Shown here: one piece after another, positions 1 through 10,999 of the stretch
Position numbering within the stretch: the stretch's first letter is position 1
How the letters are laid out: the number at the start of each line of letters is the position of its first letter
Source of the DNA: Dichetophora obliterata
Taxonomy: Eukaryota > Arthropoda > Insecta > Diptera > Sciomyzidae
Assembly (NCBI GenBank): GCA_963920525.1
Contig: OY986438.1
Location: 183,008,888-183,072,887 of the forward strand
DNA length: 64,000 bases
Reading direction: 5' to 3'
Made by a program: the position numbers and the translations under genes
The notes under the pieces: model-generated
What the model saw: only the letters and a program-made list of their open reading frames with translations
Databases searched by the model: none
Told to the model about the DNA's origin: nothing

Positions 1-170
1 GATCTTGAGGAGGTAGGCGTTGGGCGTCTACTACTTTTTATTAATAATTCAGGTTGATTCCACGACAGTTTTTAGGACAGCAGGAGGGGAGGAATAGATC
101 CCCTGTTGTAACACAATGGACCAAATATCTAGTGCATCCGCCACCTTAACCTAACCTTACTCTATATCTA
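1..170 (+). mobile_element. 3' end remnant of a Jockey-like LINE
   Basis: The stretch at about 85-150 translates as a short tail (CCNTMDQISSASATLT then stop) and runs into a CTTAACCTAACCTTA motif. Tails of this kind end ORF2 of many dipteran Jockey-type retrotransposons. No longer reading frame survives. It could belong to the same decayed insertion as the next block or be a separate copy. Confidence 0.3.
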
Positions 171-229
171 TAGAATACTAGTATACAAATTATAGAATAT
201 ACAGATACTGGGTTTTGGTTTCTTAGAAC

Positions 230-1310
230 AGCAGGTTCACAGCGGTCAACGCCTCAGGCCTGTACGAGATTATTAAAATCACGGCAGCCAAGGCTGTGCT
301 ACGGCTCAAGAAGTTAAAGCTGTAAAAGCATTGGACCCATACTAACTTGCAAAGAGAGTCCTGGTGATCTCGCTACATCTTCTTGCTTACACACCCGTAA
401 AAACTGACTATCAGCAGAACCTTCCCATCTATTTTTATAAAGAGACGGCTGAGAGTTGAATCACCCTTGTAGTGAAAATGACATCTAGTTCTTCATTGAC
501 GGATTCAAAATGGAGACGGGATTCTACTGCAATTCACCACAAATGTCTTTTACATACAAAATACCAGATTACTATGTATTAAAAGCAGATATTTTTGCTC
601 TTGTGTATGCAGTATATTTATATTGCCTAGCTGCAATCTGTTTTGATGTTCAAATCAGCCATCATTTTAGTGTAAATATCTGCCGAATTGCAGTTCATTG
701 TGACATAAAGGGGTTCGAGATGCTAGATAACTTAACAAAAGATGTCTCTGCACTGTATTAATGCACTGCCTACATGAAGGTCATGATACTTTTTGGTGTT
801 GTCAGGAAAAGAATTGTTAATAAGGCTAAGAATAATAAAAGCATCTCTTGGTCTAAGAAAAACGACTTTCTTGTTTCTCGCTACCTTTGGCCAAGACTCT
901 GCAAAAATGTACCTAATAGGTACTCTATATTAGTAAAAATTAGGCTCGCATCCTTGTGGGGATTTAAACGGAACACTGTGCTATAAACACAATGACCCTG
1001 GACATTAGAATCCCTCATTCAGACTTCTGTAGAAGCTGCTAAGATGTCGGATAGGTAGAAACCATCAAACATCTATTAAGTGAATGCCCATATCTCCAAC
1101 AACGTTGACTTCACCATACGAAAAGCAGACTGAGAACCGTAGGAGCTTGTAGGTGTCTCACTGATTAACTTATTATGGTACGGAGAAGCTGCTTCAACCA
1201 TCCTACCTCTACCTTATCTAGATCTACTTTTTTCATTCGTGTAGGCCCTCAATGAACCAAAAAGCCCGATATATGAAGCCCAGTCTGCACATCCTTCTTA
1301 ACCTTACCAC
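230..1310 (+). pseudogene. decayed Jockey-like LINE ORF2, RNase H and zinc-motif part
   Basis: This is the C-terminal third of a Jockey-type ORF2 broken by many stops and shifts. At 250-320 one frame reads RAVNASGLYEIIKITAAKAV, resembling the post-RT region. At about 495-535 it reads FIDGFKMETGFYC, matching the FTDGSKMETG start of the element RNase H domain, and around 590 it reads KADIFALVYAV (RNase H helix). At about 1021-1110 the tail shows C..CKDV..VETIKHLLSECPYL, the usual C-terminal Cys/His motif. The RT catalytic box is not present. It is a dead fragment; the clade is inferred from the RNase H plus Cys-motif order. Confidence 0.6.
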
Positions 1311-1744
1311 ATATAAGAATTTAAGAACAAGAATTTTAATTCTTTTCAACTTTTTTTTTATTTACTTACGTATATACTTGGTTATGTTGCAGTTATATGC
1401 TTCGTATGTGGATTCTCCAGCTTAACTCTTATCATTAATTTATTTCCCTTCATTGCAATAGCTTATACATAAAACAGCTTTGATGATTTCTGCACTCCAA
1501 TTTATACTTTCTTATACCACTTGCACAGTGGATTATATAAACTAAACTGAAGCAAAGTATATATATCGGAAAATTTAATTCTTCTGTTGCATTATTTATT
1601 GCACTGAAAGTTCTATTTAGTCAGTCTGAGAGCATTTTGAAATACATTTAGTGCATGAAATTGCCTTCTTAATGGTTTCTTAATAGCATACAAATAACTC
1701 TTGACTTGGCAATAACTTCAACTTCACGTCACAAGCACAAAGAA

Positions 1745-1764
1745 ACACACACACACACACACAC
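1745..1764. repeat. (AC)10 microsatellite
   Basis: Uninterrupted AC dinucleotide run of about 20 bp. Confidence 0.9.
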
Positions 1765-1834
1765 TACCGTAAATATTGAGCACTTGTTACATATACCAAT
1801 TGTGGAATATACTTAAACAAGTAAGAGCCTACGT

Positions 1835-2131
1835 ATGTGGGTTGCACTTCAAATGCAATTTTTACACTTCACTTGCTTATTTGCAATTTTCCTAGTCGTT
1901 GCAATCGTTTGCTCAAAAGAGTTTGGGAAAAAGCGTAGCCATTGTTTTTGTTACGTTCCATTTGAAGTATTTGATGCATTTATGGAACAACAGTTGTGGC
2001 ACAATAAAAGTGTTTTACGCCAGTTTAACGAAGAAGATCAAAGAGCAAAGTGTGTAACTTGTGCTTGTTTCTTGGTAGCATTCCAGATACTTTTAGTGGT
2101 TCTCAATTTGATCGGATTTGATTTAATTTAA
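1835..2131 (+). CDS. possible small two-helix membrane protein (98 aa), unrecognised
   Basis: An ATG-initiated frame of 98 codons. Residues about 5-27 and 77-97 are strongly hydrophobic and could be membrane segments, with a charged, Cys-rich middle. I recognise no family. Base composition is more balanced than in the surrounding AT-rich DNA, the only mild argument for a real gene. No promoter, splice site or poly(A) signal stands out. It may be a chance ORF or a piece of an old element. Confidence 0.2.
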   Translation: MWVALQMQFLHFTCLFAIFLVVAIVCSKEFGKKRSHCFCYVPFEVFDAFMEQQLWHNKSVLRQFNEEDQRAKCVTCACFLVAFQILLVVLNLIGFDLI

Positions 2132-2159
2132 TTTGCTTAATTGTATTATATTTTGTATT

Positions 2160-2575
2160 TTCTATGATATTCTGATGTCTTGAATCTGTAATCTTGAATT
2201 TTCAAACTAAAATCCTGAATCTTAAATTTTTAATATCAAATCTTGATTCATGAGTCTGCAATCTTGAACTTGGAACATTGATTTTTGAATCATGAATCTG
2301 CAATCTAGAATCTTCAATCTTAAATTTTGAATATGCAATCTTGAATTTTAAATTTCGAATCTCCAATCTTGAATCATGATTCTGCAGTCTTCAATTTGGA
2401 ACATTGATTTTTGAAACCTGAATCATGAGTCTGAAATCTTAAATCTGCAATCTAGAATCTTCAATCTAAAATTTTGAATCTGCAATCTTGAATCTTTAAT
2501 TTTGAATGTCCAATCTTGAATCATAAGTCAACAATCTTGAATTTGAAACATTGAATTTTGTATTTTGAGTTTTAA
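2160..2575. repeat. degenerate minisatellite (AATCTTGAA / AATCTGCAATC units)
   Basis: About 400 bp of imperfect repeats of short units such as ATCTTGAATC, ATGAATCTGCAATCT and TTGAATTTT. Units vary from copy to copy, so the array is old. No coding content. Confidence 0.75.
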
Positions 2576-3548
2576 CTATTAATATTTACTTTTTAGTTGC
2601 CAGTTTTTGGTTTTAATTCGAATAAACTTTTAAATAGATTTTTGTCATAGTATTTTTAACTTTTATCTTTTCTTCTCAATTTTCATTTCTCTCACTCCCC
2701 TTTTGTTCGTGTGGTTTTCCTTATAATTTTCTTATACAATGTAGTTGGTGTGTTTTTCCTAATTCTATCGTACATGAATATCCACTCAGCAACTCAAAAT
2801 AATTTCCTTTGCTGCGATTTATGTTCTCTGATTACAAACAATTGCTGCACTGCAAGCTGCCGGTGCCTGCAAGTCAAGTCATACATCATCATCGACTGCG
2901 CTGCTTTGGTCCTTCATTGGTAGGAAGCTCATCATAGTTGAATGCTTGGATTAGCACATCATCGTCATCGTCATCGTCATCCTACATCAGCAACAACATT
3001 GCTAGTTCCAACTTAGACAACAACTAATCATTTGCAACAGCAACATCCTTTTTACTGTTGTTGCTATTGTTTTTGTTGTTGTTGTTATTGTTCAATTCCA
3101 GCTAAGCTCCGTTTAGGTTTGACATGTTTTCCTCTGCTGCTTGAATGAACGAACGTCTTCGGATCTAGAAAGGTTTAAAATTTTCAAGATGTGCTTCGAG
3201 GAACACTAGTTGGGACATTTTGTTTTTAACTTCTTTTTTTTTTATTGTTGTCAGCGAAACGAGAGAACGTCAAATTGCACAGCTGTCATGTCCCCATTGT
3301 TGCTGTTGTTGTTGCTGTTGCAACTTTTTTTAAAGACATGACATACGCTGCAGTAGTTGTTGCTATTCAGTCTTACTGTGAAACAATGTATCTTGATTTT
3401 GATTGGAGGCACAGCGTGTGTTAAAGTTGGCCACAATCCAAGCGACGATGACTGAGTGAGAAGAGCTTAAGAATACGAGCAGTGACTGAGACACCTACTT
3501 TCAGATTGCATCATTTTCCGCAACATCTTTGTCATTATCATCATATTT

Positions 3549-3589
<41 letters not shown>

Positions 3590-4435
3590 TTTGCTTGCTT
3601 TCGTCCTCATCAGACAATCGTTGACGAGCCTTCTTCTCTCGCTAGCTCGCGCAGTTTGAGGCACGAGTGAAAGACAAATGGTTTCGCTATCAGCAACTAG
3701 AGTAATCGATGTTCAATGATGATTGATTAGCAACGATTTCGTAGCTGCAATAGCCAATTGTTGTTGCTGTTGCTATACTCCGGCTAAAAGCTATGCCAGC
3801 CATACCTACATACTTGGGCGGCAATGACTTTCTTTTGATTTGTATACACTTTTTGGGACTTAGTGCCGGAGCACCACAGCATTCGATCACTTAAGATGAC
3901 GATGGGCTGGCATGAGGCTCAGGATGACGTCGACATCAATGCCGATGTTGTCGATGGCTATCTAATTGCATTGCTGATTATTGGCGTTGGAGTTGGCGTT
4001 CGAGCACGTTCATCGAATTGTTGTTGGTGTAAATAAATTGAGTTGTATTTGCGTTTCGTTTTATTTCCCGAGCTGTTTGAGAGCTGTTAATGATTCCTAA
4101 GTGTTGTTGCGATAAGATTTGCTGACTTGAAGGCGTTGTTGTGGAATTCATTTTCTTGTTTCCAAACGTAGCAGAGCCTAAGGAAATTTTATTCAATTTT
4201 AGAGTTGGAAAAGTAGGCCATTTTGAAATTTGGTGTTAGAAAGATGTAGTGTGGCTAACAGGGGCTAAAAAAAGGGAAAACAATAGTTCCTAAAAACTTG
4301 AACATTTTTCAGGCATTTCGAAAATCATTTCAAAAATCCAAGTTGAGCATTTCTAACTACACAGTTTAATGCATAACAATTATTGAAATCGATACACAAT
4401 ATGTCGTAGAAGTAAAAAAAATTGACAAGTATATA
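2576..4435. other. intergenic or intronic DNA with trinucleotide runs
   Basis: Holds interrupted (CATCGT)n at 2957-2981, TTGTTG/CAG-type runs at 3058-3090 and 3298-3330, and the CAT run at 3551-3589. I see no supported gene. Such triplet runs are common in fly introns and regulatory DNA. Confidence 0.6.
3551..3589. repeat. (CAT)13 microsatellite
   Basis: A pure CAT run. Read as protein it gives poly-His or poly-Met in short frames, which I treat as artefacts. Confidence 0.9.
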
Positions 4436-4660
4436 CAGTGTTGCGCAAAACAATAGCAACAAAATAAGTGCGCTGCAATAAAATCGTGTATCTTTTTAAA
4501 TATTAGGTACACACAAAAATGATTATAGGAACCAAAGCATATATTCATACATCATATTAAAAACAAATCATATTCAAATTTGGTTTTGTATTTTTTTTAT
4601 TTAATTTAAAATTAATGTGACTACATTCAATTTGTCTAAGAGCAAAACAAAAGCAACAAA
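4436..4660 (+). repeat. left inverted terminal repeat of Tc1 element
   Basis: Matches the reverse complement of 5892-6112 with scattered substitutions. Direct-repeat motifs, the likely transposase binding sites by analogy with IR/DR elements, lie at both ends. Confidence 0.85.
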
Positions 4661-4806
4661 ACTTGAAAAATGTGAAAAGAGAACAGAAGTTCCAAGAATT
4701 ATTGGTAAAAGTTCAGTTATTGTAAAGCACGTGTTGTTTGCAAGTCATAAACATTTAAGTTTAGTTTTTTTTTGTGCTATTTGTGACATTAACTGTTCCA
4801 TTTATA

Positions 4807-5888
4807 ATGGCACGTTTTAAGTACTGTGAAGCTCTTAAATTAAAAATTATTTCCGAATATAAAAACGAAAATTCGCAAATATCTAACGTGAAACAGTTTG
4901 ATATTAATCGGTCAATAGTTTGCAGATTAATAAAGAAATATACCTTCACAAAAGACGTAACAACGGTACATTAAAGAGAGCGACTGCGGAAGACATCGCT
5001 GCGTGATGACAGTAACATTTGTGGTGTGTTCAAACGAAATGCATTTGCCACATCTAATGAGGTTGTTCGGACACTTGATTGAAATATCCATCACAGCAAT
5101 GTTTGATGACGAGCCATTGAGAACTATTAAAGAAGTTACAGACCGGCAGAGAAACCTTTGCTTACAGCTAAGCATAAAACAAAAAGGTGAGGTGTTACAA
5201 TTTAAACAATTCTGTCTGAAATTGTGACAACAAGTTGCAATTTATTGTTTTTTAGACTCAGTCTTGCAAAAATGCACCTAAATTGGACCGTTCAAAAATC
5301 GAAAACCGTTTTTTTAGCGATGAATCAAAGTTTAACTTGATTAATTCAGATGGGATGTGCACGGTACGGCGCCACCCAGGTACACGGCTTGAAGCCCGAA
5401 ACTGCAAAATAAATTTTAAGCACGGAGGCGGTGGCATTATGGTCTGCACTTGTTTTTCCTATAATGAAGTTGAACCATTTCAAAAAATCGATGGAATTAT
5501 GGATCGATTTGTATACATATAATGACATTTTAGAAAGCAAGATGCAACCACATTCAGAGTGGAATATGTCGCTTCAGTGAAGGTTTCAGCCCGACAACGA
5601 CCCGAAGCACACTTCAAAGCTCATCAAATATTACATTAGAGGCAATGGGATTCAAGTCCTTGATTGGCCGGCACAGTCACAATGACTTGAATCCTATTGA
5701 AAATGCTTTTTGGGATTTTGAAGGTAAAAGTTTCTGGTCAAAGGTTTTCCAATAAGACTGCACTGTATGAAGCCCTGAAAGTTAATTGGGAACATATACC
5801 TAATACCAACATATCTAATTTAATAGAGTCTATGTCGCTCAGATGTGCAGCGGTTATGAAGAATAATGAATCTTACACCAAATATTAA
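4807..5888 (+). pseudogene. Tc1 transposase pseudogene (DDE)
   Basis: Broken relic of a cut-and-paste transposase. The N-terminus (from 4807) reads MARFKYCEALKLKII and DINRSIVCRLIKKY, a paired-type helix-turn-helix. After shifts, about 5310 gives FFSDESKFNLINSDGM with the first catalytic Asp, followed by KHGGGGIMVCTCFSYNEVEP. At about 5585 QPDNDPKHTS carries the second Asp, and at about 5680 NDLNPIENAFWDF carries the Glu. These are the canonical Tc1 signatures in order. Several frameshifts and stops separate the parts. All three catalytic positions are still legible, but no continuous protein is possible. Confidence 0.88.
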
Positions 5889-5891
5889 TTA

Positions 5892-6112
5892 TGTTGCTTT
5901 TGTTTTGCTCTCAGACAAACTGAATGAAATCAAATTAATTTTAAATTTAATAAAGAAAACAAAACCAAATTTGAATATGATTTGTTTTTAATATGACGTA
6001 TGAATATATGCTTTGGTTCCTATAATCATTTTTGTGTGTACCTAATATTTAAAAAGATACACGATTTTGTAGCAGCATACTGATTTTGTTGCTATTGTTT
6101 TGCGCAACACTG
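5892..6112 (-). repeat. right inverted terminal repeat of Tc1 element
   Basis: Reverse-complement partner of 4436-4660, ending GCGCAACACTG before the TA at 6113-6114. Confidence 0.85.
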
Positions 6113-6119
6113 TACATTA

Positions 6120-8234
6120 GGGTGGCCCTTAACTGTATGGGAAATTTTTTATTATAAATTGAATATGTGCGGTGCCCTCGTTTGTTACTTATCATATCAA
6201 AAGTATACTTTAAAAATTTCAGGAAAACATATTAATATATTAATATAAAAACGTGCCGCTTGTGACCTTAAATTGAAAATTTGATTTATATGGGGAAAAA
6301 GTGCTCTTTTTCCTTAAAAATCCCAATAGCTTTTCTTTAAGTGCATGTTTTTGCAAAAATGGTATGCGTCTCGTTTTTTATTTTATTTTTCTTCCAAATG
6401 TTATCTCAAACATGAAAATTAGACAAAAACTAACAGAGTTGTGACTTTTTGATTTTCGAAAAAATCTAATTTTTCAACTTGTTGTATTAAAAAAATCGCA
6501 AAAACCTAAATTTGATAAAATTTTATTGAAATTTTGAGAAAATATTTTCTTAAACTATGTTTCAAACATAAACAAATAATTGTGGGATTACGTTAAATAA
6601 CTCGGTCGTTATGAAATTTTATAGTTAAAGTGTACATTTTTGGTAATTTCGAGTTTGGGTATTTTTCGAAAAAAACTCCAAAAAATTTAAAAATGCAAAT
6701 TTTGAAAAAATCCCCGAGAAATAGAGTAAAGATAGTTGTGAGCTATTTTGTGCAAAAAATTAAAAAACCAAAATTCGAATGCCAAAGTTATAGCTATTGA
6801 AACTTGACTTTTTTTCCAAAAATTTTAAAAGTGCCTGTTTCTGGCACTTCGAACACAAGAAAATTTATAAAAAATCGGAAAAACTATTCTCACTTAAAAT
6901 GACTTCAATTATCTTAAAATATGTAAATGATTTTTTTAGAAAAAATTTTGGCTTCCAGGGATGCCCACATATCATACCCTGGTTTTAGGGTAAAAATTAT
7001 TCTAAAAACTCCAAAAACCAACAAATTTCATTTTCACCGCTGCAACTTTTTTAAAATCACCAAAAATTAAAAAAAATATTCTTAAGCCCAAATAAGTAAA
7101 CGGCAATAAATAAATAAATTGGCAAGTTGCAGCGATGAAAATGAAATTTGTTGGTTTTTGGAGTTTTTTGAATATTTTTTACCCTAACACAAGCATTTAC
7201 ATAAAAACCTATAATAAACGCACAAATTTTTCTTCTTCTGGTAAATGAATTTTAACTGTTGTCTAAATAAATAAATTTTAAGACAGTGCAGCGTCAATTT
7301 AGTTTGATATTCAACGGGCAGTGGTGAAAAATTAAATTTGTTGGTTTTATGGGTTTTTTGCTTTTTTTTTACCCTAAGACCAGGGTAATTTATGTTGGCA
7401 TCCCTAGAAATCCAAAATTTTTTTCTAAATAAAATTATTTATATATTTTTAAAATTATTGAAGTCATTTTAAGTGAGAAACATAGTTTTTCCGATTTTTT
7501 TATAAATTTTCTAATGTTCGAAATGCCAGAAACAGGCACTTTGAAAATTTTTAGAAAAAAAAGTCAAGTTTCAATAGCTATAATTTTGGTATATGAATTT
7601 TTTTTTTCAAATGTTTTGCACAAAAAAGCTCACAACTATCTTTAATCTATTTCTCGGTGATTTTTTTCAAAACTTGCATTTTTAAATTTTTTGGAATTTT
7701 TTTCGTAAAAATACCCAAACTCGAAATTTCCAAAAAGGTGGTACACTTCTAACGAAAAATTTCATAACGAACAGGTTATATAACGTAATCCCAAAATTTT
7801 TTGTACCAGTTTTGAATATAGCTTACGAAAATATTTCCACATTATTTTAATGAAATTTTTTCAAATTGGGATTTTTGATATTTTTTTAATACAACGAGGA
7901 AAAAAATTAGATTTTTTTCGAAAAGTAAAAAATCACAACTCTAGTAGTTTTTGTCTAGTTTCCATGTTTGAGAGCACATTTTGAAGAAAAATTAAATCAA
8001 AAGCGAGACGTGCACTAGTTTATTTAAAATATGCACTTAAAAAAACTTATTGAGATTTTTTAGAAAAAGAGCATTTTTCCCCATATAAATCAGATTTTCA
8101 ACTTAAGGTCGCAAGCGGAACTTTTAAATATCAATATTTTTTCTGAAAATTGCACTGCTTACTTCTGTTTAGAAAAGGAAAAAAACTCCGGCCCGCAATT
8201 TGTTACTTTCGAAAAAAAAAAATAAGGGCCACTC
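6120..8234. mobile_element. 2.1-kb palindromic (foldback) element, TA-flanked, non-coding
   Basis: The left arm begins GGGTGGCCCTTA and the right arm ends AAGGGCCACTC, with TA directly outside each end. The arms match in inverted orientation over about 0.95 kb each (6120-7075 against 7300-8234). For example, TCAAGTTTCAATAGCTATA at 7562 mirrors TATAGCTATTGAAACTTGA at 6790. The centre holds an extra inverted copy of the innermost part (6995-7075 against 7110-7190). No coding frame is seen. It sits next to the Tc1 right end. The superfamily is unknown; TA target preference would fit a Tc1/mariner-mobilised MITE. Confidence 0.75.
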
Positions 8235-8570
8235 TAATATACATTATATAAAAAGTTATGGCTTAAATTCTATTTTTCATACCATTGACTATCTATTAAC
8301 GAGCTGCACAAGCACTATACAAATGACTTGCAAGCCATGAGCTCTGACTTTCAAATACTTCCGGTCTTCTACTTTCTCATTTCAAAATAAACACTGCAGT
8401 GAAGAGAGTTTTTGATATATAAACAAATACTGCAGAAAGAGATAGTAGAACATTCAATCTATAGAACAATAGAACCAAGCTGAAGTAGAACAATACTGAA
8501 GTAGAACATACTGCACCGACACTGAACTACTTACAAGTATAAAATATGATTTGTTTTTGTTTTTTTTTTT

Positions 8571-8648
8571 ATCAGAATTTACAAACTCGAAAATGTATTT
8601 GACAATATTGTTGCCACATGTTTTCTTGCGATTTCGAAGGTGCACTGA
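8571..8648. repeat. direct repeat flanking the minisatellite element, left copy
   Basis: TCAGAATTTACAAA..., TTGACAATA and GTTGCCAC recur in the same order at 10848-10935. The two copies bracket 8650-10800, so that block was inserted into, or duplicated with, an older repeat. Confidence 0.55.
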
Positions 8649-8689
8649 ACCAAAAAGGTACATGATATTAATGAAAAGGTGCATTAATT

Positions 8690-9330
8690 TCAATGAATTA
8701 TTCATTGATTTTGGTCCAATGAACTGTGGTCATTGATTTCAATGAATTTCTTCATACTTTAATGAATAGTTCATTAAACTTAGTGATTTTCAATGAAGTG
8801 TACATTGATATTCAAGGATTCATTCATTGAAAATCACTAAGTTTAATGAACTATTCATTAAAGAATGAAGAAAATTCATTGAATTCAATGAACACGTTCA
8901 TTAAAAAATGCCAAAATTTATGAATTTTCCATTGAATTTAATGAAAAGTTCATTGAATTCAATGTAAAGTTCATTGAATTCATTGTAAGGTTCATTGAAT
9001 TCAATGTATAGTTCATTGAATTCAATGTATAGTTCATTGAATTTAATGTATAGTTCAATGATCCTTACATTGAATTCAATGTATTATAGTTCATTGAATT
9101 AAATGTATAGTTCATTAAATTTAATGTATAGTTCATTGAATTTACTGTTTATTTCATTGAATTTAATAAATTAAGTTCATTGAATTTAATGTATTTAGTT
9201 TATTGGATTCAATGTACAGTTCATTAAATGTGATGTATTCAGTTCATTGAATTCTATGTATATTTCATTAAATTTAATCGATTTAGTTCATTGGAATGAA
9301 TGATCTATACATTAAATTCAACGAATTATT
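8690..9330. repeat. left minisatellite array (TTCATTGAATTYAATGTATAG)
   Basis: Roughly two dozen imperfect copies of an about 20-bp palindromic unit, becoming less regular outward. Confidence 0.85.
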
Positions 9331-9390
9331 TGTTAATCACTCTCTAAACATTTTTAAAATAAGGAAATAATTACAATTTCAACAATATTT

Positions 9391-9396
9391 TTTATT
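9391..9396 (-). terminator. poly(A) signal AATAAA overlapping the stop codon
   Basis: On the minus strand AATAAA overlaps the TAA that ends the frame at 9392, suggesting a compact 3' end for the enclosed gene. Confidence 0.45.
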
Positions 9397-10009
9397 TTAA
9401 AGAGTCGATTAATATACAAATTTTCGAAGATTTTGAATAGTTTTTAAATTTATAAAAATATACGTCAATAAACTCCCACACGAGAGTGCATGCCGCAGGA
9501 TATTTTAATTGAAATAATTGAAAAATTTTAAAGCACACATCTACGGCTCTAATAAAACTAGCAAATTGAAATTTTACGCCATCCATGAACACATAAAATT
9601 GTTGGAATGAGGAGCAGTTCTTCTCTCCAACAGCAAGGATTAATGGTTGAATATTTTTGCCTTTAGTTTTTAAAAACTCAATATGCTCCTCGACTTCCTG
9701 GATGCTGCTTCCAACAAATACGAATGCCTCTTGGGAACTGGTAATTGTATGCTTTAGGAAAGTTTTTCTTCCAAAGTTGTCCTTACTGCATACTCTTTGA
9801 GTGGGCACCAAATACCCATGAAGGCTCCAAAGAAGTTTCATAGCAGTACTGTCTGGAAAGGTATTAATTGAAAAAAATAGCTATTTATTTATTTAGCCTC
9901 GAGAAAAATTAAGCTTACCACTGTAATTAGTAAAATCTGTAATTTTTACCAACTTTGCCCGCACAGCTTTATCTTTCATGTGGTTTTCATCCTTTAAAAA
10001 TGTAAACAT
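9392..10009 (-). CDS. spliced protein of unknown function inside the minisatellite element (partial)
   Basis: Exon 1 runs 10009-9919 from an ATG (MFTFLKDENHMKDK), and exon 2 runs 9852-9392. A 66-bp intron (9918-9853) has GTAAGC at its 5' end and TTTCCAG at its 3' end, and joining keeps the frame (TDFTNYS|DSTAMKLLW). Exon 2 contains KTKGKNIQPLILAVGE and, near the C-terminus, DVCFKIFQLFQLKYP and VWEFIDVYFYKF. I recognise this C-terminal pattern from uncharacterised, often multicopy, insect proteins, but I know no function. The frame stays open upstream of the ATG (GILSDCCHHFQK), so earlier exons may be missing. It has no catalytic triad that I can identify. It is intact from ATG to stop once spliced. 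Confidence 0.5.
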
Positions 10010-10239
10010 TTTTTGAAAATGGTGGCAGCAGTCACTTAAAATGCCAGGTATTTTTCCTACTATTTACTAATACTAATAGTAATTCAACAGATTTAAATTT
10101 TCTTTTACATTCAAAGCACAACATTTTCTTCACTTTTAATTTAATTTATTATCACCTTTTATCTAAAATTTACACACACAATTGCCACACGTCTTCACAA
10201 CTTCGCGTTTCACTTCAAACATAATTGGGAAGGGAATAA

Positions 10240-10790
10240 ATTAGTATGCATTGAATTTAATGAACTGAATACATTGAATTTAATGAACTATGCATTGAAT
10301 TTAATGAACTATACATTGAATTCAATGAGCTAAACATTGAATTTAATGAATTATACATTGAATTTAATTAACTATACATTGAATTTAATGAACTATACAT
10401 TGAAATCAATGAACAATACATTGAATTCAATGAACTATACATTAAATTCAATGAACTATACGTTAAATTCAATGAACTATACATTGAATTCAATGATCTA
10501 TGCATTGAATTTAATGAACTATACATTGCATTTAATGACCTAAACATTGAATTCAATTAACTGTTCATTAAAAATCAATGTATGGTTCGTTAAATTCATA
10601 TATCAATAAAAAGTCCATTAAAATATTGAAAAAAAATCATTGATATTTATTTAGACATTTTTAATGAATATAACTTCATTGATTTCAATGAACAGTACGT
10701 TAAAAACTATGAGCAATTCATTAAAATTCAATGATTTTTTCATTAAAATTAATGAATTAATTTTAACGTGTGCTGTTCATTAAATTTGAA
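10240..10790. repeat. right minisatellite array, inverted relative to the left
   Basis: Copies of TGAATTCAATGAACTATACA, the reverse complement of the left-array unit. Short frames read through it are repeat artefacts. Confidence 0.85.
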
Positions 10791-10814
10791 ATAATTAAAT
10801 TTCTAAAAAACATT

Positions 10815-10990
10815 AGATAAAAAAGGGTCGCTGAATCCGAATCCGTTGTCAGAATTTACAAATTTCAAAATTTATTTGACAATAGGGTTGCCACCTTAAA
10901 AATTTTTTTTGCATTTTCGAAGCTGGGGCAAACACTGCTTTAGGCAAAAATGGGTCGCTGATTCGAATTAAGTGATCAGCGCATCAACAA
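10815..10990. repeat. dispersed repeat with GGGTCGCTGA motif, including the right flanking direct repeat
   Basis: Two copies of a GGGTCGCTGAnTCGAAT motif (about 10825 and 10951) surround the 10848-10935 partner of 8571-8648. In reverse complement the motif reads like the ATTCGAAATCAGCGACC core repeated at 29060-29430. Confidence 0.5.
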
Positions 10991-10999
10991 AGAATGAAT

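Larger units (their letters stand above)
4436..6112 (+). mobile_element. Tc1-type transposon with long inverted repeats, inactive
   Basis: 1677-bp element bounded by TA at 4434-4435 and 6113-6114. The termini CAGTGTTGCGCAAAACAATA and its reverse complement begin inverted repeats of roughly 220 bp. Each repeat carries an outer and an inner copy of an AGCAAAACAAnAGCAAC motif (4441-4465, 4640-4660, 5893-5911, 6083-6107), the IR/DR layout of the long-ITR Tc1 subgroup. The transposase inside is broken (separate entry). The long ITRs remain well matched, so the insertion is not very old, but it cannot encode its own transposase. Confidence 0.9.
8650..10800 (-). mobile_element. candidate mobile element: inverted minisatellite arrays around a spliced gene
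   Basis: A left array of about 20-bp units (TTCATTGAATTCAATGTATA type, about 8690-9330) and a right array of the same unit in inverse orientation (about 10240-10790) enclose about 900 bp of unique DNA. That core encodes a spliced protein on the minus strand (separate entry). The repeat unit is itself nearly palindromic (ATTGAATTCAAT), so the arrays can pair within and between arms. Long tandem-repeat inverted termini recall Foldback/Galileo elements, but the gene is not a P-type transposase. The outermost ends are not sharply defined. Confidence 0.55.

Noticed and set aside
3467..3670. poly-Met and poly-His frames on opposite strands
   Set aside because: Both are readings of the CAT microsatellite.
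8690..9330. CRISPR-like array of short repeats
   Set aside because: Units are contiguous with no spacers, palindromic and variable; the DNA is eukaryotic.
10337..10556. MNYTLNS-repeat and SLNSMYS-repeat frames
   Set aside because: Translations of the 20-bp minisatellite unit; no independent support.
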